NCBI RefSeq assembly: GCF_015461805.1
Contig: NZ_JACVZE010000007.1
Location: 124,001 to 188,000 of the forward strand
Origin: Pseudomonas pisciculturae
GTDB taxonomy: Bacteria > Pseudomonadota > Gammaproteobacteria > Pseudomonadales > Pseudomonadaceae
DNA length: 64,000 nucleotides
Direction: 5' to 3'
The position numbers were made by a program, and so were the translations under genes. Of the stretch, positions 15,876-24,488 are shown in pieces (positions within the stretch are counted from its first letter, which is position 1; every line of letters begins with the position of its first letter). Below the pieces are notes generated by a model, which saw only the letters and a list, made by a program, of their open reading frames with translations, made no database searches and was not told the DNA's origin.

Positions 15876-17399
15876 TTACTGCACTTCTACCGCCAGGCTT
15901 TCACTGATCTTTTTCTGCCAGATGGCAGGGCCAGTGATGTGTACCGACTCGCCCTTGCTGTCGACTGCAACAGTCACAGGCATGTCTTTGACGTCGAACT
16001 CGTAGATCGCTTCCATGCCCAGCTCGGCGAATGCGACAACGCGAGACTTCTTGATGGCTTGCGCCACCAGGTAAGCAGCACCGCCGACAGCCATCAGGTA
16101 CACGGCCTTGTGGTCCTTGATCGCTTCGATCGCAGTTGGGCCGCGCTCGGATTTGCCGATCATGCCCAGCAGGCCGGTTTGCTCCAGGATCTGACGGGTG
16201 AACTTGTCCATCCGCGTGGCGGTGGTCGGGCCAGCAGGGCCAACCACTTCTTCGCGTACCGGATCAACCGGGCCGACGTAGTAGATAAAGCGACCCTTGA
16301 GGTCTACCGGCAGGGTTTCGCCCTTGTTCAGCATCTCGACCATGCGCTTGTGCGCGGCGTCGCGACCGGTGAGCATCTTGCCGTTGAGCAACACGGTTTC
16401 GCCCGGCTGCCAGCTCTGCACTTCTTCCGGGGTCAGGGTGTCGAGGTTGACGCGACGGGCCGATGGGCCGGCTTCCCAGACGATTTCCGGGTAGGCGTCC
16501 AACGGTGGCGCTTCCAGCGAGGCCGGGCCCGAGCCGTCGAGCACAAAGTGTGCGTGACGGGTGGCGGCGCAGTTGGGGATCATGCACACCGGCAAGGAGG
16601 CTGCGTGGGTTGGGTAGTCCATGATCTTCACGTCGAGCACGGTGGTCAGGCCACCCAGGCCCTGGGCGCCGATGCCCAGTTGGTTGACCTTCTCGAACAG
16701 CTCCAGGCGCATCTCTTCGATACGGTTCTGCGGGCCGCGCTTTTTCAGCTCGTGAATGTCGATGGACTCCATCAACACTTCCTTGGCCATCACCGCGGCT
16801 TTCTCGGCGGTGCCGCCGATGCCGATGCCCAGCATGCCCGGTGGGCACCAGCCGGCGCCCATGGTCGGAACGGTCTTCAGAACCCAGTCAACGATCGAGT
16901 CGGACGGGTTGAGCATGGCCATTTTCGACTTGTTCTCGGAACCGCCGCCCTTGGCCGCCACGTCCACTTCCACGGTGTTACCCGGGACGATGGAGTAGTG
17001 GATGACCGCAGGGGTGTTGTCCTTGGTGTTTTTACGCGCGCCTGCCGGGTCGGCCAGGATGGATGCACGCAGGACGTTTTCCGGCAGGTTGTAGGCGCGA
17101 CGCACGCCTTCGTTGATCATGTCGTCCAGGCCCATGGTGGCGCCATCCCAACGTACGTCCATGCCTACGCGCACGAACACGGTGACGATACCGGTGTCCT
17201 GGCAGATCGGGCGGTGGCCGGTGGCGCACATGCGCGAGTTGATCAGGATCTGGGCGATGGAGTCACGGGCCGCTGGCGATTCTTCGCGCAGGTAGGCTTC
17301 GTGCATGGCCTGGATGAAATCAACGGGGTGGTAGTAGGAAATGAATTGCAGGGCGTCGGCAACGCTCTGAATCAGGTCGTCTTGCTTGATCACGGTCAT
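15876..17399 (-). CDS. fumA: Fumarate hydratase class I (iron-sulfur)
   Basis: The 507-residue protein interconverts fumarate and malate in the TCA cycle using an oxygen-sensitive [4Fe-4S] cluster. Visible features are GHRPICQDTGIVTVFV and WCPPGMLGIGIGGTAEKA, both with cluster cysteines in class I fumarases, and the C-terminal beta domain with TGRDAAHKRM and GPTTATRMDKF. The length fits the class (about 505-548). ATG 17399 (MTVIKQDDLI) has AGGAG in front and is preferred over 17426. Class II fumarases of pseudomonads lie elsewhere. In PAO1, as I recall, sadC lies between the fumarase and ferredoxin reductase genes; here it does not. Confidence 0.95.
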   Translation of the reverse strand: MTVIKQDDLIQSVADALQFISYYHPVDFIQAMHEAYLREESPAARDSIAQILINSRMCATGHRPICQDTGIVTVFVRVGMDVRWDGATMGLDDMINEGVRRAYNLPENVLRASILADPAGARKNTKDNTPAVIHYSIVPGNTVEVDVAAKGGGSENKSKMAMLNPSDSIVDWVLKTVPTMGAGWCPPGMLGIGIGGTAEKAAVMAKEVLMESIDIHELKKRGPQNRIEEMRLELFEKVNQLGIGAQGLGGLTTVLDVKIMDYPTHAASLPVCMIPNCAATRHAHFVLDGSGPASLEAPPLDAYPEIVWEAGPSARRVNLDTLTPEEVQSWQPGETVLLNGKMLTGRDAAHKRMVEMLNKGETLPVDLKGRFIYYVGPVDPVREEVVGPAGPTTATRMDKFTRQILEQTGLLGMIGKSERGPTAIEAIKDHKAVYLMAVGGAAYLVAQAIKKSRVVAFAELGMEAIYEFDVKDMPVTVAVDSKGESVHITGPAIWQKKISESLAVEVQ

Positions 17400-17616
17400 G
17401 AGTCGCGCTCCTCTATAAGGGAACATTCAATAAAGGTGGCTTCAGTTGGGTGCATCGGTCGGCTGAAACCACCTTTCCAAGGCACGCCATTGATGCAGGC
17501 GCGACGCTAAAAAGGCGCGGCAGTATAACCCGACGCGGTGGCCGATACACCCGACTATGGTCAAACTGTCGCAGGCATGATTCCCTGTGCCCATCCCCGG
17601 TGATTGAGACCTTTAT

Positions 17617-18549
17617 ATGCCTGAACTGCACGTCGGCGAACACCATTGGTCGGTCGCCACCGGCAGCAACCTGCTGGATGCGCTGAACCTGGCGGGTGTG
17701 GCCGTGCCCTACAGTTGCCGTGCCGGCAGTTGTCATGCGTGCCTGGTGCGGTGCCAGGGTGACCTTGAGGACAAGCAGCCCGATGCCTTGAGCCCCGCGC
17801 AGCGCCAGGAGGGCTGGAGGCTGGCATGCCAGTGCCAAGTCAGCGGGGATGTGCGGGTCGAGACCTTTGACCCGACGCGTGACGGTCTGGCGGCGCAAGT
17901 GGTGGGGCTCGATTGGTTGAGTCCGACGGTGCTGCGCCTGCGCCTGCAACCGGAACGTGGTCTGCGTTACCGCGCCGGTCAGCACCTGGTGTTGTGGGCA
18001 GACAAAGTGGCGCGGCCGTATTCGCTGGCGAGCTTGCCCCAGGAAGATCCGTTTCTGGAGTTTCACCTCGATTGCCGGCTGCCCGGCGAATTCAGCGATC
18101 GTGCTCGGCAGTTGCAGGTTGGCGACCGTTTGCGCCTGGGTGAACTGCGTGGTGGCGCGTTGCAATATGACCCGGACTGGCAAGCCCGACCGCTTTGGTT
18201 ATTGGCGTCCGGTACTGGGCTTGGTCCTCTTTGGGGGGTATTGCGCGAGGCTTTGCGCCAGAATCATCAGGGCGACATTCGTGTGATTCACCTGGCCCAT
18301 GATGCGGGCGGGCATTATCTGGCCGAACCCCTGACGCAGTTGGCTGCGCAGCATTCAAACGTATCGGTGGAGCTGTGGACAGCGGCGGACGCGGCCCAGG
18401 CATTGGCACAACTGCGGCTTGTTTCGCGGCAAACGCTGGCCTTACTCTGCGGACACCCCGCCCACGTCGAGGCCTTTTCCAAGCGCCTGTTCCTGGCGGG
18501 ACTGCCGCGCAATCAACTGCTGGCCGATGTGTTCCTGCCCCGTGGTTGA
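17617..18549 (+). CDS. 2Fe-2S ferredoxin/FAD/NAD reductase
   Basis: The 310-residue protein is a single-chain electron-transfer flavoprotein. A plant-type [2Fe-2S] domain occupies about residues 1-90, with CRAGSCHAC and a fourth Cys in RLACQC. The FAD domain follows (about 95-190), with the RPYSLASLP motif. The NAD domain (about 195-310) carries LLASGTGLGPLWGVL and CGHP. Relatives include reductase components of oxygenases and CDP-6-deoxy-glucoseen reductase. No oxygenase lies nearby, so the electron acceptor is unknown. The gene is divergent from fumarase and 30 bases upstream of the crotonase-family gene, probably one transcript. Confidence 0.88.
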   Translation: MPELHVGEHHWSVATGSNLLDALNLAGVAVPYSCRAGSCHACLVRCQGDLEDKQPDALSPAQRQEGWRLACQCQVSGDVRVETFDPTRDGLAAQVVGLDWLSPTVLRLRLQPERGLRYRAGQHLVLWADKVARPYSLASLPQEDPFLEFHLDCRLPGEFSDRARQLQVGDRLRLGELRGGALQYDPDWQARPLWLLASGTGLGPLWGVLREALRQNHQGDIRVIHLAHDAGGHYLAEPLTQLAAQHSNVSVELWTAADAAQALAQLRLVSRQTLALLCGHPAHVEAFSKRLFLAGLPRNQLLADVFLPRG

Positions 18550-18579
18550 GCGCTGAATTCCACAGTCGCGAGATTCGCC

Positions 18580-19329
18580 ATGACCGATGCCATTTTGCAG
18601 CACCGCGACGGCGGGCTGCTGACCTTGCAGCTCAACCGCCCGGACAAGAAAAACGCCCTGACCCGTGCCATGTACAACCACCTGGCTGAGGCGCTTGAGC
18701 TGGCTGATGCCGATTCAGGTGTGACTGCGGTGCTGATCCACGGCAGCGCTGATTGCTTCACGGCTGGCAACGACATTGGCGACTTTCTTGAGCAACCGCC
18801 CAGTGACCTCGACAGCCCGCCCTTTCACTTTATGAAGAGCCTGCTCAACTGCCGAAAACCGGTGATTGCCGCTGTGGCGGGAGCCGCGGTAGGCATCGGC
18901 ACGACGCTGCTGCTGCATTGCGATTTGGTCTATGTCAGCCGCGATGCGCGTTTGCGGATGCCGTTCGTCAACCTGGGGCTGTGTCCTGAATTTGGTTCTA
19001 GCCTGATTTTGCCGCGCTTGCTGGGGCATGCGAAGGCGGCTGAACTGTTGCTGTTGGGCGAAGGCTTTACCGGCGAGCAGGCGGCGGCTTGGGGCATTGC
19101 CACCGAGGCGTTGGGCAGCGGTGAAGCGGCGTTGGCCAAGGCGCGGGAAGTGGCTGGGCGTTTTGAAGCGTTGGCGCCGGGGGCGGTGCAGGTGACCAAG
19201 CAACTGATGAAGAACGTGGATCGTGAGCAATTGCGGCAGGTGATTGAGGAAGAGGGGGCGCTGTTTACCCAGCGGTTGAGGTCGCCGGAGGCGGTGGCGG
19301 CGTTGTCTGCTTTTATCACTCGGCGGTGA
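18580..19329 (+). CDS. Enoyl-CoA hydratase/isomerase-family protein
   Basis: The 249-residue protein has the crotonase fold: oxyanion-hole segments around TAGNDIGDFL and AVAGAAVGIGTTLLLHCD, and a trimerisation C-terminus. Alignment by motif shows that the two catalytic glutamates of true hydratases are absent: their places hold Thr109 and Phe129. A glutamate is present at residue 137 in CPEFGSS, the position of the catalytic Glu in ECI2-type delta3,delta2-enoyl-CoA isomerases (PEGCSS). The activity is therefore more likely isomerase-type than hydratase, which is inference. It is probably cotranscribed with the upstream reductase and converges on pykA. Confidence 0.85.
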   Translation: MTDAILQHRDGGLLTLQLNRPDKKNALTRAMYNHLAEALELADADSGVTAVLIHGSADCFTAGNDIGDFLEQPPSDLDSPPFHFMKSLLNCRKPVIAAVAGAAVGIGTTLLLHCDLVYVSRDARLRMPFVNLGLCPEFGSSLILPRLLGHAKAAELLLLGEGFTGEQAAAWGIATEALGSGEAALAKAREVAGRFEALAPGAVQVTKQLMKNVDREQLRQVIEEEGALFTQRLRSPEAVAALSAFITRR

Positions 19330-19338
19330 AGGTGTGGT

Positions 19339-19439
19339 GGCAGGTCGGCCCTCATCGGGGGCAAGCCCCCTCCCACATTTTGAGGGCGCCGCCAATTAAA
19401 GGTGGGAGGGGGCTTGCCCCCGATGAGGGCCGACCTGCC
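19339..19439. repeat. REPIN with long perfect arms
   Basis: Left arm begins GGCAGGTCGGCCCTCATCGG and right arm ends with its complement; the arms match for about 37 bases. A short spacer of about 27 bases separates them. It sits directly after the enoyl-CoA gene and before the bidirectional terminator. Confidence 0.9.
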
Positions 19440-19458
19440 CCACAAAACTATCAGGCAT

Positions 19459-19492
19459 AAAAAAGCCCCGAACCAGTCGGGGCTTTTTATTT
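19459..19492. terminator. Bidirectional intrinsic terminator
   Basis: AAAAAGCCCCGA and TCGGGGCTTTTT form a perfect 12-base stem around ACCAG, with A and T runs on both sides. It serves both the converging enoyl-CoA gene and pykA. Confidence 0.92.
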
Positions 19493-19504
19493 TCAGCGCG
19501 TCAC

Positions 19505-20956
19505 TCAGACCTGTGGGTCGCCCACATGCAGGATCTTCATGCCGTTGGTGCCACCCGTGGTGTGGTAGCTGTCGCCCTTGGTCAGGATGACCCAGTCGCC
19601 TTTTTCCACGACGCCGCGTTTGACCAACTCATCGATGGCCGCCTGGCTGACTTCGTTAGGTGCCAGCGAAGCCGGGTCGAACGGGATGGTGTACACGCCA
19701 CGGAACATCGCTGCGCGGGCCTGGGCTTCGCGGTGCGGGGTGAACGCGTAGATTGGCACCGAGGAACGGATGCGCGACATGATCAACGGCGTGTAACCAC
19801 TTTCGGTCAAGGCGATGATCGCTTTAACGCCAGGGAAATGGTTAGCCGTGTACATGGCGGCCAAGGCGATGCTTTGGTCGCAGCTTTCGAACTCTTTGCC
19901 GATACGGTGGCTGGAGGTCTTGCTGGTAGGGTGCTTTTCAGCGCCGATGCAGATACGCGCCATCGCCTGCACCGCTTCCAGCGGGTATGGGCCAGCAGCA
20001 CTTTCAGCCGAGAGCATCACGGCGTCGGTGTAGTCGAGCACGGCGTTGGCCACGTCGGACACTTCGGCACGGGTCGGCATCGGGTTCTGGATCATCGACT
20101 CCATCATCTGGGTCGCCACGATCACCGCTTTGTTGTGACGGCGTGCGTGCAGGATGATCTTCTTCTGGATACCGATCAGCTCGGCGTCACCGATTTCAAC
20201 GCCCAGGTCGCCACGAGCAACCATCACGGCATCGGAAGCCTTGATCAGGCCGTCGAGGGTTTCGTCGTTGGCCACGGCTTCGGCGCGTTCAATCTTCGCC
20301 ACCAACCAGGCAGTGCCGCCGGCTTCGTCGCGCAGTTTACGGGCGTATTCCATGTCGGCTGCGTCGCGAGGGAAGGACACGGCGAGGTAGTCCACTTCCA
20401 TTTCGGCGGCGAGCTTGATGTCGGCTTTGTCTTTTTCAGTCAGGGCTGGAGCGGTCAGGCCACCACCGCGACGGTTGATGCCTTTGTGGTCCGACAGCGG
20501 GCCGCCGATGATCACGGTGCAGTTCAGTTCAGTGACGGTGGCGGTGTCGACACGCATCACAACGCGGCCGTCATCGAGCAGCAGTTCATCACCGACGCCG
20601 CAGTCTTTGACCAGGTCCGGGTAGTCGATACCCACAACGTCCTGGGTGCCTTCGGTCAGCGGGTGGCTGGTGGAGAAGGTGAACTTGTCACCGATCTTCA
20701 GCTCGATACGCTTGTTGGCGAATTTGGCGATACGGATTTTCGGGCCTTGCAGGTCACCCAGCAGTGCCACGAAGCGGCCGTGCTTGGCAGCCAGGTCACG
20801 CACCAGCTTGGCACGAGCCTTGTGCTCGTCCGGGGTGCCGTGGGAGAAGTTCAGACGGGCAACGTCCAAACCAGCCAGAATCAGCTGTTCGAGGACTTCC
20901 GGCGAGTTGCTGGCCGGGCCAAGGGTGGCGACGATTTTGGTACGACGGACGGACAT
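19505..20956 (-). CDS. pykA: Pyruvate kinase
   Basis: The 483-residue enzyme transfers phosphate from phosphoenolpyruvate to ADP, the last step of the Entner-Doudoroff and lower glycolytic route. Visible motifs are RRTKIVATLGPAS at the N-terminus, RLNFSHG, the catalytic LVAKIERAEA with its Lys, MVARGDLGVEIG and the C-terminal TKGDSYHTTGGTNGMKI. The length and sequence fit the PykA (type II) class, usually activated by sugar phosphates or AMP rather than fructose 1,6-bisphosphate. It is monocistronic between the terminator and its own upstream region. Confidence 0.96.
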   Translation of the reverse strand: MSVRRTKIVATLGPASNSPEVLEQLILAGLDVARLNFSHGTPDEHKARAKLVRDLAAKHGRFVALLGDLQGPKIRIAKFANKRIELKIGDKFTFSTSHPLTEGTQDVVGIDYPDLVKDCGVGDELLLDDGRVVMRVDTATVTELNCTVIIGGPLSDHKGINRRGGGLTAPALTEKDKADIKLAAEMEVDYLAVSFPRDAADMEYARKLRDEAGGTAWLVAKIERAEAVANDETLDGLIKASDAVMVARGDLGVEIGDAELIGIQKKIILHARRHNKAVIVATQMMESMIQNPMPTRAEVSDVANAVLDYTDAVMLSAESAAGPYPLEAVQAMARICIGAEKHPTSKTSSHRIGKEFESCDQSIALAAMYTANHFPGVKAIIALTESGYTPLIMSRIRSSVPIYAFTPHREAQARAAMFRGVYTIPFDPASLAPNEVSQAAIDELVKRGVVEKGDWVILTKGDSYHTTGGTNGMKILHVGDPQV

Positions 20957-21129
20957 GCACAGACTCCTGAGTTCAAGCGCTGAGGAAGGCTACTATGCTC
21001 TTTCGTTGTAGTCATTGTTCGTTTGCACTACTTATCGACGATTGACTTGTTTTCGCTGCGGCTGATTGCGAACAACCTTGAAGATTTTTGACGAGGGGTC
21101 GATACATTGCACAAGACAGGAGAACCCTC

Positions 21130-21504
21130 ATGCGAATTTTGCTCGTTGCTGCCCTGGCCGTCAGTGTTGTCGGCTGTACCCGTTGGTCGATGGACCACCA
21201 TTTGAACAACGCCTACCGCGCTTATAAGGTCGGTGATTGCGAACGTGTGACCCTGGAGTTGTCCCAGGTTGACCGCGAGAGCCGCACGCGGCGTTATGTG
21301 CAGCCGGAGGTTTCGATGTTGCGCGGGCAGTGCCTTGAGCGGCAAAAACTGTTTGTGGACGCGGCCCAAACCTACCAATTCATCATCAATCAGTACCCAT
21401 CGAGCGAGTATGCCTATCGTGCCCGCGCACGGCTCGACACCCTGCAACAACTGGGGCACTACCCCGGCGCGAGGGTCGCTCAACCGCGTCCAGCGTCTTT
21501 GTGA
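21130..21504 (+). CDS. Small lipoprotein with TPR-like C-terminus
   Basis: The 124-residue protein starts with a lipoprotein signal MRILLVAALAVSVVGC, so Cys16 should be lipidated. The mature part has two helical hairpins: a first with AYKVGDCERVTLELSQ and a second with RQKLFVDAAQTYQFIINQYPSSEYAYRARARLD, resembling a tetratricopeptide repeat as found in BamD and CpoB. ATG 21130 has AGGAG eight bases before it, so it is preferred over an upstream ATG at 21088. It is divergent from pykA and upstream of a PilZ gene. Probably an outer-membrane or periplasmic adaptor of unknown role. Confidence 0.75.
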   Translation: MRILLVAALAVSVVGCTRWSMDHHLNNAYRAYKVGDCERVTLELSQVDRESRTRRYVQPEVSMLRGQCLERQKLFVDAAQTYQFIINQYPSSEYAYRARARLDTLQQLGHYPGARVAQPRPASL

Positions 21505-21730
21505 TGATATTCGTCATTTCATAGCTGGCCTGATGCCAGTCTTGGGCTATTCTTTGAACGTTCGTTTGTACAAGTTTTTATTCGAACGAATGCAGGGCCC
21601 GGATTCGGCAGATAGTTAGTGGCAAAGCGTTGTCTTTCGTCACACCGAGATCCAGGGAGAGCGAGGGCTTTTTACTCGTTCCGAATGACTGGCACGGCCA
21701 GAGTCATGGCCACAGGATGGCGATCTCACC

Positions 21731-22090
21731 ATGTTTACCGACCGACGGATCGAGCGGCACCAGCTACCTTACTTCCTGCAAGTGTTTAACCGCTTCACCG
21801 ACAAACCCATTGGCTTTTTGGGCAATGTGTCTGATGAGGGGCTGATGCTCATTAGCCAATTGCCCATGATGGTTGATGCGGACTTCGAGCTGCGCTTGAA
21901 GATTCCTGGCGTTGATGGCACCTTCCATGCAGTGGACCTCACGGCGACCTGTCTCTGGAGCCACGAGGACATCAACCCGCAACATTATGATTCAGGTTTC
22001 AGCGTGCTTCAGGCGCCCAAAGAATACGGGCAACTGATCAATGTGTTGATGCAGTACTTCAGCTTTGACCCTCTGCAGGCTTCAGCCTAG
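21731..22090 (+). CDS. PilZ-domain protein, putative c-di-GMP receptor
   Basis: The 119-residue protein is a single PilZ domain. The N-terminal RRIERHQL contains the arginine motif (RxxxR), and NVSDEGLML fits (D/N)xSxxG, the second half of the c-di-GMP binding site. The remaining residues give the beta-barrel pattern. I recall PA4324 of P. aeruginosa, a PilZ protein, in the same position. It lacks an output domain, so it probably acts by contacting a partner. It converges on the DUF58-MoxR operon. The D-to-N change in the second motif is tolerated in several PilZ proteins; binding should still be tested. Confidence 0.85.
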   Translation: MFTDRRIERHQLPYFLQVFNRFTDKPIGFLGNVSDEGLMLISQLPMMVDADFELRLKIPGVDGTFHAVDLTATCLWSHEDINPQHYDSGFSVLQAPKEYGQLINVLMQYFSFDPLQASA

Positions 22091-22153
22091 ATACAGCGCG
22101 CCGTCGGCACGGTTTGGGCGTATTGCCCCAACCGTGACCGTGTGCTCTTTTTC

Positions 22154-23485
22154 TCAAAAAACGCCGGCTTTCTTCCAACCTAAATAGCGAGTGACCAGCG
22201 CCGCGCCAAGTTCCGATGGCAAGCTGTCCAGCACTGAAAGACCATGGGCACTCAAACGGTCATGCAGTTCGTCCCGCGTATTGAGGTAATCGACAGTGCC
22301 GCTGTACGCCAGGGCTTCGGGTAGGGTTTGTACGGGGGATTGGCGCAGTGTATCGAGTACTTCTTCGCGCAAACTGGCCACCAGCACCCGATGTTGACGG
22401 CTCATACGATTCACTGCTGTTAATAAGGCCTCATCGTCCTCATCCCGAAGGTTGGTTACCACAATCACCAACGCTCGGCGTTTCTGCCGGGCCAGTAGTT
22501 GGTTGGCGGCCGCCTCGTAGTCGGCTGTTCGACGCGTGGTGTCCAGGTCATAGACCGCATTGAGCAGCACATTCAATTGGCCAGTGCCCTTGACCGGCGC
22601 CAAGTAGCGCGGTTGCTCGCCAGCGAAGGTGCACAACCCCACGGCATCGCCTTGGCGCAAGGCAACATAGCTCAGCAGCAGGCAGGCGTTGAGAGCGTGG
22701 TCAAAGTGTGACAACTCGTCATCCTGGCTGCGCATGCGGCGGCCGCAATCGAGCATGAACACGATCTGCTGGTCACGCTCGTCCTGGTATTCCCTGGCGA
22801 TCGGCGTGCGCTGGCGCGCGGTGGCCTTCCAGTCGATCTGGCGCAGGCTGTCGCCCTCGCGAAATTCACGCAATTGATGAAATTCCAGGCCCAGACCACG
22901 CCGCTGGTGTTGTCGTACCCCCAGTTGGCTCAGCCAGTTATCCACCCCCAGTAGCTGTGCCCCATACAGTCGAGCAAAGTCAGGGTAGACGCGCGTGGCG
23001 TCGCTGACCTCGATAAAACGCCGCGCCGACCACAGCCCCAAAGGGCTGGGCAGGTGGACTTCGCAGCGGTTGAAACTGAAATGCCCGCGCTGCACTGGGC
23101 GCAAGCGATAGCCCAGTTCGCTGCGTTCACCCGGGCGCAGTTCGATGGACTGGGGCAGGTTCTCCACGGTGAGCCCGTCGGGAACGTGGTCGAGCACCTG
23201 TACCGTCATTGGCTGCAGATTGTCGTGCTCCAGTGTGAGGCGCACTTCGCCCCACCGACCCAGTGCCAGGCTGCCAGGCATGTGCCGGTGCACTCGCACA
23301 GGTGGCCGGCGACGCAGGCGTAAGGCGTCCAGCATGGCCAGCAGCGCCAGTGCCAGCAGCAATCCCCACGCTACTGAATGCACGGTTTCGGGCACTTTTA
23401 ACTGCAACGCTGCCGCAGCGCCGAGCAAAATGTTCAGGCCCAGCAGTACGCCGAGCCAGTTCAGCAGTAGACGGGTGGGTTTCAT
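22154..23485 (-). CDS. DUF58 protein, last gene of MoxR operon
   Basis: The 443-residue protein has two N-terminal membrane helices (about 5-50), a beta-rich central part and the DUF58 core with REFREGDSLRQIDWKATARQ (about 215-235). The C-terminal half has a von Willebrand A-like fold, with IVFMLDCGRRM where a metal-dependent adhesion site would lie; the usual DxSxS is not intact. DUF58 proteins are regularly encoded next to MoxR ATPases and are thought to be their clients or adaptors. ATG 23485 lies seven bases past the moxR stop. It is the last gene of the six-gene operon. Function unproven. Confidence 0.88.
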   Translation of the reverse strand: MKPTRLLLNWLGVLLGLNILLGAAAALQLKVPETVHSVAWGLLLALALLAMLDALRLRRRPPVRVHRHMPGSLALGRWGEVRLTLEHDNLQPMTVQVLDHVPDGLTVENLPQSIELRPGERSELGYRLRPVQRGHFSFNRCEVHLPSPLGLWSARRFIEVSDATRVYPDFARLYGAQLLGVDNWLSQLGVRQHQRRGLGLEFHQLREFREGDSLRQIDWKATARQRTPIAREYQDERDQQIVFMLDCGRRMRSQDDELSHFDHALNACLLLSYVALRQGDAVGLCTFAGEQPRYLAPVKGTGQLNVLLNAVYDLDTTRRTADYEAAANQLLARQKRRALVIVVTNLRDEDDEALLTAVNRMSRQHRVLVASLREEVLDTLRQSPVQTLPEALAYSGTVDYLNTRDELHDRLSAHGLSVLDSLPSELGAALVTRYLGWKKAGVF

Positions 23486-23492
23486 GGACGAC

Positions 23493-24488
23493 TCATTGTC
23501 GGGGCGCTGGTATCTGATCAAGCAACTGTTGTAGCACTTGGTCGACTTCCAGCCCGTCAATGTCCAATTCTGGCGCGATTCGCACCCGATGACGCAGTAC
23601 GGCAAGCGCGCAACCCTTGATGTCATCCGGCGTGACGAATTCGCCACCGCGCAGCAGCGCGCGGGCGCGGGCGCCACGCACCAACGCGATGGACGCCCGG
23701 GGGCCGGCGCCGATGGCCAGCCCTGGCCAACTGCGGGTTGCGCGCGCGAGGCGTACGGCATAGTCGAGTACTTGTTCATCCAAGGCCAACTCGCTGGTGA
23801 TCTGTTGCAGTTGCAGTACATCTTGAGCCTGGAGCACCGTGCGCAGCGGATGCACATCCAGCATGTCGGCCCGGGACGAACGGGTCACTTCACGTACCAT
23901 TTCCAACTCCTGCTGCGCATCGGGATAATCCATGCGCACCTTGAGCATAAAGCGGTCCAGTTCCGCTTCTGGCAGTGGGTAGGTACCCTCCTGTTCGATC
24001 GGATTCTGAGTCGCCAGAACCATGAAGGGTTGGCCGATGGGCAGCGCCTCGCCTTCAAGGGTTACTTGCCGTTCCTGCATGGCTTCAAGCAAGGCGGCCT
24101 GGGTCTTGGCCGGGGCTCGGTTGATTTCGTCTGCCAGCAACAAGTGAGTGAATACCGGCCCTTTACGCAGTTTGAATTGCTCGGTGTGCAGGTCGTAGAC
24201 CGCGTGGCCGGTGACATCACTGGGCATCAGGTCCGGAGTGAACTGAATACGTGCGAAGTCACCGTCGAAACACCGCGCCAAGGCACGTACCAGCAAGGTC
24301 TTGCCCAGGCCAGGCACGCCTTCAAGCAGCACATGGCCGCCAGCGAACAGCGCGGTGAGCACATCATCGATCACTTGGTCCTGGCCAATCACAGCTTTGC
24401 GTAGCTCAGCACGCAGGGCCCGGGCTTGCTGGCTAGCACGTTGCAGGGTTTCGCTGGTCAGGGCAGTCGCCGTTGGAAATTCATTCAT
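23493..24488 (-). CDS. MoxR-family AAA+ ATPase
   Basis: The 331-residue ATPase has Walker A GVPGLGKT, Walker B LLLADEINRAPAKTQ, sensor motif VLATQNPIEQEGTYPLPEAELDRF and the C-terminal lid domain with GPRASIAL. MoxR proteins form hexamers that act as chaperones in maturation of membrane or metal-containing complexes. The ATG at 24488 overlaps the upstream stop (ATGA), and the gene lies within the RDD-SpoIIM-DUF4129-DUF4350-MoxR-DUF58 operon, so the energy for this predicted membrane assembly comes from this protein. The client is unknown. Confidence 0.93.
   Translation of the reverse strand: MNEFPTATALTSETLQRASQQARALRAELRKAVIGQDQVIDDVLTALFAGGHVLLEGVPGLGKTLLVRALARCFDGDFARIQFTPDLMPSDVTGHAVYDLHTEQFKLRKGPVFTHLLLADEINRAPAKTQAALLEAMQERQVTLEGEALPIGQPFMVLATQNPIEQEGTYPLPEAELDRFMLKVRMDYPDAQQELEMVREVTRSSRADMLDVHPLRTVLQAQDVLQLQQITSELALDEQVLDYAVRLARATRSWPGLAIGAGPRASIALVRGARARALLRGGEFVTPDDIKGCALAVLRHRVRIAPELDIDGLEVDQVLQQLLDQIPAPRQ

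Noticed and set aside
15621..17510. A 629-codon open frame opposite the fumarase gene
   Set aside because: Shadow frame; composition is His/Val/Gln-rich and no domain is visible.
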